Shown: positions 1 to 7,050, numbered from the stretch's first letter. The stretch is 10,687 bases of DNA from Leptolyngbya sp. SIO4C1 (GCA_010671975.1 JAAHIA010000144.1:1-10687), one strand, 5' to 3'. Notes: generated by a model from the letters alone, not told the origin. A program made the numbers and translations.

Positions 1-663
1 TATTAGCCCCGTCATTGACGTCGACAGGATGATCATGGTAATCGACAGGGCCAAAAATCCTTGCGAGAGCCGTCGCTCAAGCCGCCGCTCGTTGTGCGAA
101 CTTAGCACGAAAAACGTGATTAGCGTCAGCGTCATGTACGCTGAAAACGTATTTTTCTGGTTGTAGATGCCTCGCCAGGCCCCCGCAAATTTACCGCTGA
201 GATGTTTGCCAACAGAGGGGATGGCAAAGACATAAAATAGCGAGAGCAGCGCCGCTATGCCCAGCGCAATGGCGAGCAGTCGGAGCTGTTCGCGCGGTCG
301 AAATCGAGAAGCAAAATAGAGCGCAAAGGTCGTTGTCTGTAGAATTTCTCCTTTGATGCTGTCCATTGCATCAACCGGAGAGCGGGACCATAAAACGGAG
401 AGAATCGCTAAGCCAATCAGCGGCCAAATTAAAGCACCGTGATGCACCGTTCTCAAAGTTGAGCGCCATCGCATCAGCGCCAGCAGGCCTGACAGCATCA
501 AAATGCTGTACCGCGCTAGCGTCAGCAAACTGAGATTGCCGCCGAGCAGCGGCTCTGCAGCGCCTGCAAAAAACAGCAGACTCATGACCGAAAAGCCTTG
601 CTCAAACAGAGTTAGATACGACTGCTGACGATCGATTTTGGGCGCAGAAGAGGCGATAAGCAC
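1..663 (-). CDS. O-antigen ligase / Wzy-type polymerase family membrane protein, 3' end beyond window
   Basis: Read on the minus strand, an open frame runs off the left edge and gives 221 N-terminal residues. The protein is strongly hydrophobic, with likely membrane segments near residues 25-39, 51-67, 78-93, 126-148, 173-188 and 201-216. Residues 160-180 (GAWRGIYNQKNTFSAYM) match the block that opens the O-antigen ligase/Wzy_C domain, where many relatives have HKN in place of QKN. WSRSP at 92-96 is also typical. Such proteins join or polymerise lipid-linked glycans on the periplasmic side. The GTG at 663 is chosen because no ATG occurs before codon 26 (taking the GTG as codon 1) and it leaves a short N-terminus before the first membrane segment; no clear ribosome site is visible. 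It starts 22 bp after the preceding glycosyltransferase gene, so the two are probably co-transcribed. Ligase and polymerase cannot be told apart here. Confidence 0.8.
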   Translation of the reverse strand, partial: MLIASSAPKIDRQQSYLTLFEQGFSVMSLLFFAGAAEPLLGGNLSLLTLARYSILMLSGLLALMRWRSTLRTVHHGALIWPLIGLAILSVLWSRSPVDAMDSIKGEILQTTTFALYFASRFRPREQLRLLAIALGIAALLSLFYVFAIPSVGKHLSGKFAGAWRGIYNQKNTFSAYMTLTLITFFVLSSHNERRLERRLSQGFLALSITMIILSTSMTGLI

Positions 664-685
664 GAAAATTACGCAGAACGCTACG

Positions 686-1894
686 CTACCTAGCCGCTGA
701 TGCCGAAGAGAGAGGCTGATCTGCCATAAGGCAGTGGTCGGCTAGCCAGCTGGTTTCACTATCGTCGAGCATGAGCCAATGTTCAATCAGATCAAACCAT
801 GAAGCTGTCGCTGACTCGTCAATCTCTGCTGTTTGAAGAGGCTCTGAGAGCTGTTCGTACAGCTGAGGCTGACTCACTAGACGCTCAATTCGATGAGCAA
901 GTGCCCGGGCGTTACCCGCTGGAAAGATCAGCGCGTTGGTGCCGTGTAGCAGCTTGCTGACAAAGGCACTATGGTCAGAAGCCACAATGGGAATATGGGC
1001 ATAGAGTCCTTGGGCCACCAGGCTCAAATCTGCTTCAGGATATTCATGCCGAGTCGGCATAACCAAAATATCAGACTGCTCGAGGAGCTGCGCCAGCTCT
1101 GGCTCGGCAATAGTCTCGCAAAAGTCGATGCGATCTTCTAGCTGCAGCTGCAGTGCCTGCTGTCGAAACCGATCGAGCTCACCCTGCCCGATTAGCGTCA
1201 GCCTAGCCTGAATGCCTCTAGCGCGCAGCTGTGCGATCGCAATGATCAAATCGCCAACGCCCTTAGCAGAGATCAGCGGTCCTTTGTAAAGCAGCTGCAG
1301 CGGTCGGCTGGCGAGATCTAGCTGCCTTAAGGCGTTGGGTTCAATACCGATGTCTAGATTGTGAGGCCAGTTCCAGGGAATTATTTTTTGCGGACTGATG
1401 CCGGCCTGCTCTAGCGCTTTGGCAAACTTCCGTCCCTGAGCGCCCACGTAGCTGACCGCAGGCTGACTGAGGGCGCTGATTAGCCGGCCTGCGTCTCGAC
1501 GCTGCAGCGCCGCCGCAAACTCAGATTCTGTAAACAGGGCCAACGTTGGAATCTGATTGCGAGCGGCCCAGCTAAACACCGTCCGATCGGGGACCTGCAG
1601 CACTAAGTGAGTGGGACAAAAATCAGCAATCAGCCTTACCACGGTGGCCGAATCGTCAGACAAATGACTGCAGCCGCTGCCGATAACGCGAAAGCCCGCA
1701 CCGAGCATCTGACTGTAGGGCTGCTGCGATACGTAGCCCAGTGTTCCTACTTCCTGCAGCTGAAAACTCCATAGCGTCATCGATTCAATCACATGGGCAA
1801 TTTCAGCTGTCAGGTTTAGATCGGCTGACATCAGCGCGTCACGATAGCATTCTGTAGGCGTGACGATAAGCAGCCGAATCTCGTGAGAATTCAT
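686..1894 (-). CDS. GT4-like glycosyltransferase, GT-B fold (paralogue of the gene at 7047-8291)
   Basis: 402 residues, the usual length for a GT-B glycosyltransferase. The N-terminal half has IRLLIV at 6-11, GFRVIGSG at 67-74 and RLIAD at 87-91, all shared with the second GT4 of the window. The C-terminal donor domain starts near 198 (LQLLYKGPLISAKGVGD) and has IPIVASDHSAF at 301-311. It is expected to move a sugar from a nucleotide donor to a glycan acceptor in the cytoplasm; donor and acceptor are unknown. The usual E-x7-E pair is E287 and Q295, and the arginine of the GRLxxxKG loop is a proline (GPL), with K211 kept. ATG 1892-1894 is preceded by AGGG about 10 nt upstream, which supports this start. 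It is first in a minus-strand unit, with the polymerase-like gene 22 bp downstream, and diverges from the sulfotransferase. Confidence 0.85.
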   Translation of the reverse strand: MNSHEIRLLIVTPTECYRDALMSADLNLTAEIAHVIESMTLWSFQLQEVGTLGYVSQQPYSQMLGAGFRVIGSGCSHLSDDSATVVRLIADFCPTHLVLQVPDRTVFSWAARNQIPTLALFTESEFAAALQRRDAGRLISALSQPAVSYVGAQGRKFAKALEQAGISPQKIIPWNWPHNLDIGIEPNALRQLDLASRPLQLLYKGPLISAKGVGDLIIAIAQLRARGIQARLTLIGQGELDRFRQQALQLQLEDRIDFCETIAEPELAQLLEQSDILVMPTRHEYPEADLSLVAQGLYAHIPIVASDHSAFVSKLLHGTNALIFPAGNARALAHRIERLVSQPQLYEQLSEPLQTAEIDESATASWFDLIEHWLMLDDSETSWLADHCLMADQPLSSASAAR

Positions 1895-1911
1895 TATTTT
1901 TTCACCCTATG

Positions 1912-1946
1912 TTTGGAACAAGCTGCACCGGGAGCATGGTTCCAAA
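1912..1946. repeat. 8-bp perfect inverted repeat in the leader of the minus-strand glycosyltransferase
   Basis: TTTGGAAC at 1912-1919 pairs perfectly with GTTCCAAA at 1939-1946. The 19-nt interior can add a short GCT/AGC pairing. The element ends 17 nt before the start codon at 1894, next to the AGGG ribosome site and downstream of the TATAAT box. It could be an RNA hairpin affecting translation or a DNA operator. It lacks a T-run, so it does not look like an intrinsic terminator. Confidence 0.5.
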
Positions 1947-1971
1947 GAAATCAAACCTTATAGCCCGTAGG

Positions 1972-1977
1972 ATTATA
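1972..1977 (-). promoter_or_regulatory. Candidate -10 box (TATAAT) for the minus-strand unit
   Basis: The minus strand reads TATAAT here, an exact match to the vegetative -10 hexamer. It lies about 78 bp before the start codon at 1894, so transcription would begin near 1965 and leave a leader of about 70 nt. No good -35 box is seen 16-18 bp upstream, so activation by a regulator is possible. A second weaker hexamer, TATAAG, lies at 1957-1962. This is inferred from sequence only. Confidence 0.4.
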
Positions 1978-2006
1978 CCTTACAGAACAGGGGCGGCTGA
2001 GTTCAG

Positions 2007-2024
2007 TGCTCGCCGAGCATTTTT
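2007..2024 (+). terminator. Small terminator-like hairpin with T5 in the divergent intergenic region
   Basis: TGCTC at 2007-2011 pairs with GAGCA at 2015-2019 across a 3-nt loop, followed directly by five T (2020-2024). The shape is that of a minimal intrinsic terminator reading rightwards, with a short stem. No plus-strand gene lies upstream inside the intergenic region, so it could stop antisense readthrough or act as an attenuator ahead of the sulfotransferase gene. The short stem makes this uncertain. Confidence 0.3.
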
Positions 2025-2084
2025 CCAAAGAATGGCTACACGCAGCGGATAATTGTTCAGCGCTGACGCAGCTTGCGGCTGTGA

Positions 2085-2096
2085 CGGAACTTTTTA
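2085..2096 (+). promoter_or_regulatory. Copy 1 of the CGGAACTTTT(T)A motif, upstream of the sulfotransferase gene
   Basis: CGGAACTTTTTA ends about 91 nt before the chosen start at 2188. The core CGGAACTTTT recurs at 3099 and 8686 on the same strand. GGAAC followed by T-rich sequence resembles the -35 element of ECF (RpoE-type) sigma factor promoters. A TCTATC hexamer lies 15 nt downstream of GGAAC. The promoter role is inferred; the recurrence is seen directly. Confidence 0.4.
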
Positions 2097-2187
2097 GCTG
2101 ATTGCTCTATCTTTTTTAGCGGGCCTTGCCAAGCAGGGATAGACTTCGCGCTAAGGCCGCCGGTTGTTCTGCAGTTGAAGGATGGCT

Positions 2188-3090
2188 ATGCTTCCTAACT
2201 TTGTAATTATTGGTGCGATGAAATGCGCTACCACTACCCTGCACGAGCAGCTAGAGGCTCAGCCAGGCATTTTTATGAGTGAGCCCAAAGAACCCAACTT
2301 TTTCAGCGACGACGACCAGTATCAGCGCGGGCTCGCCTGGTATCGTAGCCTCTTTGCAGCGGCTAAAAGCGAAGATCTTTGCGGTGAATCTAGCACGCAC
2401 TACACGAAGCTACCGACCTACCCCAGCACGGTACAGCGGCTGCAGCAGCACCTGCCTGAGGTTAAAGTCATCTATGTGATGCGGCATCCTATTGATCGCC
2501 TAATTTCGCAATACATCCATGAATGGTCGCAAAAGGTAATATCGGGCAGCCTAGCCCAGGCAGTCAAGCAGCATCCTGAGCTCGTTGCCTATAGCTCATA
2601 CAGCCGACAGCTGCGCCCTTACCTCGAAACGTTTGGCCCAGACCGCGTTCTACCTGTCTTTGTAGAACAGCTAAAGCAGCAGCCGCAGGCAGAATTTGAG
2701 CGCATCTGTCAGTTTATTGGCTACCCAGGTTCACCCACCTGGCTGAGCGATCTCAAGCACCAGCATGCTTCGAGCGAGCGGCTGCGCAAGAGCGCCTGGC
2801 GAGATACGATTGTCAATGCCCCCGTCCTAAGCCAGATCCGGCGCTATTGGGTGCCCCAGTCCGTGCGCGATCGCATCAAGGGGTTTTGGCAAATGCGGCA
2901 GCGACCGCAGCTGTCCGAGCACGACTACAGCTGGCTAGCGGCACAGCTGGATGAAGATCTCGCTATTTTAGGCCGCTGGCTGGGGCTAGAGCTTTCCTGT
3001 CAAACCTTTGCAACAGCCGTCCTGACACCCGATCTCAGCTGGGCTGATGATTTGGCCGTCGAGCTGCCAAAGCCGCTGCCGGTATCTTAG
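2188..3090 (+). CDS. PAPS-dependent sulfotransferase domain protein
   Basis: The family transfers a sulfuryl group from PAPS to a hydroxyl or amino group, here presumably on a sugar of the locus glycan. The N-terminal PNFVIIGAMKCATTTL is the 5'-phosphosulfate loop, with the loop lysine at residue 12. It has AT where most relatives have GT. The 3'-phosphate element is YVMRHPIDRLISQY, with the arginine and serine at residues 99 and 107. GESSTHY (residues 66-72) lies between them, as in other family members. No signal peptide or membrane segment is seen, so it should be cytosolic. An ATG at 2182 would give 302 residues, but GAAGGA at 2177-2182 sits 5 nt before the ATG at 2188, so the 300-residue start is preferred. 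It is first of the plus-strand series; the next gene begins 79 bp later. Confidence 0.88.
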   Translation: MLPNFVIIGAMKCATTTLHEQLEAQPGIFMSEPKEPNFFSDDDQYQRGLAWYRSLFAAAKSEDLCGESSTHYTKLPTYPSTVQRLQQHLPEVKVIYVMRHPIDRLISQYIHEWSQKVISGSLAQAVKQHPELVAYSSYSRQLRPYLETFGPDRVLPVFVEQLKQQPQAEFERICQFIGYPGSPTWLSDLKHQHASSERLRKSAWRDTIVNAPVLSQIRRYWVPQSVRDRIKGFWQMRQRPQLSEHDYSWLAAQLDEDLAILGRWLGLELSCQTFATAVLTPDLSWADDLAVELPKPLPVS

Positions 3091-3098
3091 GGTCAGCA

Positions 3099-3109
3099 CG
3101 GAACTTTTA
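3099..3109 (+). promoter_or_regulatory. Copy 2 of the CGGAACTTTT(T)A motif, upstream of the GT2 gene
   Basis: CGGAACTTTTA begins 9 nt after the sulfotransferase stop and ends about 60 nt before the GT2 start at 3170. TTCATC lies 15 nt downstream of GGAAC, the same spacing as the TCTATC of copy 1. This could be an internal promoter giving the GT2 gene its own control. The function is inferred. Confidence 0.4.
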
Positions 3110-3130
3110 GGCGTCACAGTTCATCGTTTA

Positions 3131-3160
3131 GTGGAAAGACAGTTAGTTGAAAGACAGTTC
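3131..3160 (+). repeat. 15-bp imperfect tandem duplication in the GT2 leader
   Basis: GTGGAAAGACAGTTA (3131-3145) is followed at once by GTTGAAAGACAGTTC (3146-3160), with two mismatches in 15. It ends 9 nt before the start codon at 3170. If translation began further upstream it would encode VERQL-VERQF, but the family alignment favours the ATG at 3170, which makes the repeat part of the untranslated leader. Confidence 0.75.
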
Positions 3161-3169
3161 ACAGAAGCC

Positions 3170-4180
3170 ATGGCTAGCGATATTGGCATAGTTGCGATTG
3201 GCCGCAACGAGGGTGAGAGGCTCAAAGGCTGCCTCCGCGCTCTGAAGGCTCAGATATCTGAGCAAACACCGATTGTCTACGTTGATTCGGGCTCGACCGA
3301 TGACAGCGTTCGCACTGCTCGTGAGCTAGGCGCCTCAGTGATTGAGCTCGATCTAGCTCAGCCGTTCACGGCGGCGCGGGCTCGCAATGCTGGCTTCAAC
3401 TACCTGATGACGCATTTTCCACAGCTGCACTACGTGCAGTTTATTGACGGTGACTGCGAACTCTCGGCTGGCTGGCTAGAGGCAGCTCGACAGCGGCTAG
3501 ATCAAGATCCGCAGCTGGCCATTGTCTGCGGCTACCGCCAGGAGCGATTTCCTCAGGCAACCCCCTACAACCGCTATACCGATCTAGAGTGGCAGAAGCT
3601 GCCGGGTGAAGCCTCAGCCTGCGGCGGCGATGCGCTGGTGCGTGTAAAAGCAATACGGGTCGTCAACGGCTACAACGGCAGCCTAATCTGCGGTGAGGAG
3701 CCCGAAATGTGTATTCGGCTGCGCCGGCTCGGCTGGAAAATCTGGCAGCTCGATCGGGTGATGGTGATTCACGACGCCGATATGCAGCACTTTGGCCAGT
3801 GGTGGAAGCGCGCCGTGCGCGGCGGTTGGGCCGTGGCAGAAGGCTTTGCTATGTACGGTCAAGCACCTGAGCAGTATATGGTGCGTCGGCATCGCAGCGG
3901 CTGGTTTTGGGGCTTTGGCATTCCTGCGATCGCACTAGCGGCGGCCTGGCCTACTCGCGGACTTAGCCTGCTGCTGCTGGTGCTGGCCTATGCTGGCCTG
4001 ATGTACCGTGTCTATCGCTACCGCCGCAGCGCCTACAGCAACCCGCCTGCCCACGCGCTGAACTACGCCTTTTTCTGCACGCTCTCGAAGTTTGCACAAG
4101 CAGTTGGGCAGCTGAAGTACTGGCTGACGCGCTGGCAGCGCAAGACGCCGCTGCTCATTGAATATAAGGCATCCAACTAA
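3170..4180 (+). CDS. Family 2 glycosyltransferase (GT-A) with C-terminal membrane segment
   Basis: 336 residues from ATG 3170. The GT-A fold is seen from the first strand (IGIVAIGRNEGERL, 5-18), the nucleotide-binding VYVDSGSTDDS (36-46), the metal-binding DGD at 93-95 within FIDGDCELS, and GEEPEMCIRLRRLGWKI at about 175-191, the acceptor/catalytic acidic block of GT2 enzymes. Residues about 248-279 form one or two membrane helices, followed by a basic tail, so the enzyme probably works at the cytoplasmic membrane face on a lipid-linked acceptor. The open frame continues upstream to an ATG at 3047 inside the sulfotransferase gene, but those 41 residues look unlike any GT2 N-terminus. The start at 3170 is therefore chosen, although its ribosome site is weak. 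The gene follows the sulfotransferase by 79 bp and precedes the ABC exporter by 47 bp. The sugar is unknown. Confidence 0.87.
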   Translation: MASDIGIVAIGRNEGERLKGCLRALKAQISEQTPIVYVDSGSTDDSVRTARELGASVIELDLAQPFTAARARNAGFNYLMTHFPQLHYVQFIDGDCELSAGWLEAARQRLDQDPQLAIVCGYRQERFPQATPYNRYTDLEWQKLPGEASACGGDALVRVKAIRVVNGYNGSLICGEEPEMCIRLRRLGWKIWQLDRVMVIHDADMQHFGQWWKRAVRGGWAVAEGFAMYGQAPEQYMVRRHRSGWFWGFGIPAIALAAAWPTRGLSLLLLVLAYAGLMYRVYRYRRSAYSNPPAHALNYAFFCTLSKFAQAVGQLKYWLTRWQRKTPLLIEYKASN

Positions 4181-4227
4181 AATCAGGCGTCAGCTGCTCG
4201 TGCGGGCGCGCTTATGCATCTTACTTT

Positions 4228-6036
4228 ATGACTAGAGCGATAATGCCTAACTATTTATCTAAAGTTCTCTATATTCTTGCGGGTAAGCGACGGCAGCTAA
4301 CATGGCTACTGCTGGCTTTTATCTTCTCTTCTCTTCTAGAAGCGGCCGGTATTGGGCTGATTGGGCCTTTTCTCAGCATTGTCTCTGACCCCTCTATTGT
4401 TGAGCGTCAGCCTTTACTAAGTGCTTTACTGATATCCGGGCTAGGGCTACAAACTAACCAAGAAATAGTTGTCTGGACAGCGATCTTGGTGATCGGCGTC
4501 TTTGTAATCAAGTCGGTGATCTATTTCCTATGTCGGTTCTATATTTTTCGATTTAGCTATCGGCAAAAGAGAGATTTGCAAACGCTGCTAGTACGGACCT
4601 ATCTTCACGTTCCCTACCTGTTTCACGCCAAGCGGAACAGCGCTTCTTCAATTAACAACATCATCGCTGAAACCAATCAGTTCACTGTGAACTGCCTAAT
4701 TCCGCTACTAGAGATGACTTCTAATTTTATTGTCATCGGCGTGCTTTTATGGCTGCTCTATCAAACGAGTCCGCTGCTGCTGGGGCTAGCGCTCGGTATT
4801 CTGCTGCCGTTCTTTGTAGTATTTGCTCAACTCAGTCGTCGTGCTCGGCACTGGGGTCGGATGCGGTCAGAGACTCAGCAGAAGATTATTCGGGCGATTA
4901 ATCACGGCCTCGGCGGCCTGAAAGAAACGAAGGTAATTGGCTGTGAAACCTACTTTGAGCAAGATTTGCGCCACCACGCGGGCCAGTATGCTCAGGCTGC
5001 GATGCTGTTCGATAGCTTTCAGCTGCTGCCCCGCATTTCGATTGAGTCTGTTTTCGTGATCTTTTTGATTTCGTTCGTTCTGATCTTTCAGGTCTTTATG
5101 GGTCGAACCTCGGATGAGATGATGTCTGTTACCAGCGTGTTTGCGATCGCGTCTATTCGCATGATTCCTGCCGCCAGTCAGACCATGAACGCGATGGGTC
5201 GCATGCGGGCCTCTAGCTATGCGCTCAATATGCTCTACCGCGACCTCACTCAAATTGAGCAGTACCAAGAAGGCTCAACCTCTTTGGCCCAGACGATAGA
5301 AGCCCGGCGCGCTTCGAGCGCTCGCTTGCTCAGTCACGACTGGCACCAGATCGTGCTAAAAGATATTTCGTTTCGCTATCCTGAGACGACTCAGCCTGCG
5401 ATTGATCGGCTGTCGCTGACAATTAACCGGGGCGAATCGATTGCCTTTATGGGGCGATCGGGGGCGGGCAAAACCACGCTGGTAGACATTTTGCTGGGGC
5501 TGATCACGCCCAGCAGCGGCGAGATCTACTTAGACGATACTTCGATCTACTCAGATCTCAGAGCCTGGCAAAACCTAGTTGGCTACATTCCCCAGACTAT
5601 CTTTCTCACCGATCAAACAATTGAGCAAAACGTTGCCTTTGGCGTACCGCGCGACCAGATTGACATGGAGCGGGTACATCAGGCAGTTCGACTAGCGCAG
5701 CTAGAAGATCTGATTCAGCAGCTGCCAGACGGGCTCAGCACCCCCGTGGGCGAGCGAGGCGTGAGGCTTTCTGGCGGTCAGCGACAGCGCATTGGCATTG
5801 CCCGCGCGCTCTATCATCAGCGCGAAATTTTAGTCTTAGATGAAGCCACCTCGGCGCTCGACTCTGAAACCGAAAAGCTGGTCAGCGATGCCATCAATGC
5901 GCTCTCAGGAAGTAAGACACTGGTGATTATTGCGCATCGGCTCTCTACAATTGAGAACTGTGATCGCGTCTACCTACTAGAAAACGGTCAAATTGCTAAA
6001 TCTGGAAAGCTCAGAGATGTTGCGGCAGTAGGCTAG
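4228..6036 (+). CDS. ABC exporter half-transporter (fused membrane and ATPase domains), PglK/MsbA-like
   Basis: 602 residues, the normal length for a fused exporter that works as a homodimer. The membrane domain covers about 24-320 with five to six helices and opens with SSLLEAAGIGLIGPFLSI (34-51), a pattern seen in PglK-like lipid-linked oligosaccharide flippases. The ATPase domain (about 375-595) is complete: Walker A GRSGAGKTT at 409-417, Q-loop Q456, signature LSGGQ at 514-518, Walker B ILVLDE at 534-539 with catalytic E539, D-loop SALD, and H-loop H570. In this setting it probably flips or exports a lipid-linked glycan made by the neighbouring glycosyltransferases; a lipid or peptide substrate is not excluded. 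The start at 4228 has no clear ribosome site; an in-frame ATG at 4243 (MPNYLSK) is an alternative. Confidence 0.9.
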   Translation: MTRAIMPNYLSKVLYILAGKRRQLTWLLLAFIFSSLLEAAGIGLIGPFLSIVSDPSIVERQPLLSALLISGLGLQTNQEIVVWTAILVIGVFVIKSVIYFLCRFYIFRFSYRQKRDLQTLLVRTYLHVPYLFHAKRNSASSINNIIAETNQFTVNCLIPLLEMTSNFIVIGVLLWLLYQTSPLLLGLALGILLPFFVVFAQLSRRARHWGRMRSETQQKIIRAINHGLGGLKETKVIGCETYFEQDLRHHAGQYAQAAMLFDSFQLLPRISIESVFVIFLISFVLIFQVFMGRTSDEMMSVTSVFAIASIRMIPAASQTMNAMGRMRASSYALNMLYRDLTQIEQYQEGSTSLAQTIEARRASSARLLSHDWHQIVLKDISFRYPETTQPAIDRLSLTINRGESIAFMGRSGAGKTTLVDILLGLITPSSGEIYLDDTSIYSDLRAWQNLVGYIPQTIFLTDQTIEQNVAFGVPRDQIDMERVHQAVRLAQLEDLIQQLPDGLSTPVGERGVRLSGGQRQRIGIARALYHQREILVLDEATSALDSETEKLVSDAINALSGSKTLVIIAHRLSTIENCDRVYLLENGQIAKSGKLRDVAAVG

Positions 6037-6071
6037 CGCCTTTCGACAGCTTTCAACGACGGTACTCTATG

Positions 6072-6098
6072 TTCTAAGAATAGCTTCTAAAGAATAGC
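6072..6098 (+). repeat. 13/14-bp tandem duplication abutting the start codon at 6100
   Basis: TTCTAAGAATAGC (6072-6084) is followed directly by TTCTAAAGAATAGC (6085-6098), identical except for one inserted A. Each unit holds a small dyad, TTCT-A-AGAA or TTCT-AA-AGAA. The second copy ends one base before the ATG, so the repeat fills the place of a ribosome binding site, and no Shine-Dalgarno sequence is present. Confidence 0.75.
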
Positions 6099-6099
6099 C

Positions 6100-7050
6100 A
6101 TGTTAGTCTTTTTGACCTCAGTCAGGCATCCTCACAACTCTGCCTCCTATCAGAAAGTTGAAAGCCTGCTCGCGCGTACGCTCAACTCTATCTGCAGCCA
6201 AACCGACCAGAACTTTCACGTCGTGGTCGTCTGCAATCAAATCCCAGACTTTCAGGCTCACTACCCCAAGGTGGACTTCGTTCAAGTTGATTTCCCCCCC
6301 CCTTCCACCGAAAAGACGCCCAAGATTGAAGCAACGGGCGTGAAAAAAGATAAAGGCACCAAGCGCCTGGTGGGCCTGCTGCGGGCAGCGCAGTATTCGC
6401 CCGAGCACATCATGTTTTTTGACGCCGACGATCTCTTAAGCAATAGAATTGCCGAGTTTGTCAACGCCCGACCTAACGAGCACGGCTGGGTTGTCCAAGA
6501 TGGGTACGTCTACGGCGACGGTATGAGCCTGCTGATGCCAAAGAAAGACTTTCATTTGGGCTGTGGCTCTTCTATCATCCTCAACTATAGCCTGCTTAAA
6601 ACGCTGCTCAAGCTGCCGCCTGACTTTCCACCAAATCCCAGTCAGGAGATGATTTTGGAGAAAGTTGATAGCTATTTTCTACATCGCGTACTGGGCGATC
6701 ATTCACGGGTAAAAGGGTATTTTCAAGAGACCGGCTATCCCTTAAGCAGCATGCCTTTTCCAGCCGCTATCTGGGTGGTGAATACTGGCGAGAATCGCTC
6801 GGTTGACAAAGGAATTTCTGGCATTCTGGGGCAGCCTATTACCCCTGAGGTTAGCCGCGAGTTTACGATTGAGCACCGCACCGTTGCTCTCCCGGATCTG
6901 ATGGAAATCCTGATGCGGCTTCCCAAAGCTGTTTGGATATCCTTCAGGCTGTTAGTTTTCAGAGACCTCAAAAATAGCTTGTACCGACGCTTATCTAGTA
7001 AGCTTTGGTTCAAGCAGCTTAGGGGTAAGATGAGAGACGAGGTTCGATGA
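6100..7050 (+). CDS. Glycosyltransferase, GT-A-like, family uncertain; contains a 9-C tract
   Basis: 316 residues. The N-terminus (LTSVRHPHNSASY, then RTLNSICSQTDQNFHVVVVCNQIPD at 26-50) reads as the first strand and helix of a GT-A nucleotide-sugar transferase. FFDADDLLS at 106-114 supplies the metal-binding D108-A-D110. It resembles the putative rhamnosyl/galactosyl transferase type proteins of bacterial polysaccharide loci, but the exact family is not certain. No membrane segment is obvious and the C-terminus is basic. Codons 65-68 hold a run of nine C (6294-6302), a possible slippage site. The gene lies 63 bp after the exporter, and its stop overlaps the next start in ATGA, implying coupled translation with the GT4 gene. 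A tandem duplication replaces a normal ribosome site. Confidence 0.75.
   Translation: MLVFLTSVRHPHNSASYQKVESLLARTLNSICSQTDQNFHVVVVCNQIPDFQAHYPKVDFVQVDFPPPSTEKTPKIEATGVKKDKGTKRLVGLLRAAQYSPEHIMFFDADDLLSNRIAEFVNARPNEHGWVVQDGYVYGDGMSLLMPKKDFHLGCGSSIILNYSLLKTLLKLPPDFPPNPSQEMILEKVDSYFLHRVLGDHSRVKGYFQETGYPLSSMPFPAAIWVVNTGENRSVDKGISGILGQPITPEVSREFTIEHRTVALPDLMEILMRLPKAVWISFRLLVFRDLKNSLYRRLSSKLWFKQLRGKMRDEVR
6294..6302 (+). repeat. Homopolymer tract of nine C inside a glycosyltransferase gene
   Basis: Nine consecutive C cover part of codons 65-68 (F-P-P-P). Losing one C brings in a stop at 6341-6343; gaining one brings in a TGA at 6327-6329. Either slip would truncate the protein at about 75-81 residues, before the DxD motif. 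Long C or G tracts in glycosyltransferase genes are known switches in Campylobacter and Neisseria. Such a role here is inference. Confidence 0.6.

Noticed and set aside
2001..2064. Near-identical direct repeat GTTCAGTGCT / GTTCAGCGCT 54 bp apart
   Set aside because: It is ten bases with one mismatch; alone it is too weak to separate from chance.
3047..3169. Upstream extension of the GT2 reading frame to an ATG at 3047, overlapping the sulfotransferase gene
   Set aside because: The extra 41 residues lack any GT2 feature, and the conserved first strand begins five residues after the ATG at 3170.
4214..4231. Five-codon ORF (MHLTL) whose TGA overlaps the exporter's ATG
   Set aside because: It has no ribosome site, and such tiny overlaps arise easily by chance.
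4867..5268. 133-codon minus-strand open frame inside the ABC exporter
   Set aside because: It lies entirely within a clear ATPase/membrane gene, is rich in H, N and R as expected of an antisense shadow, and has no ribosome site or family motif.
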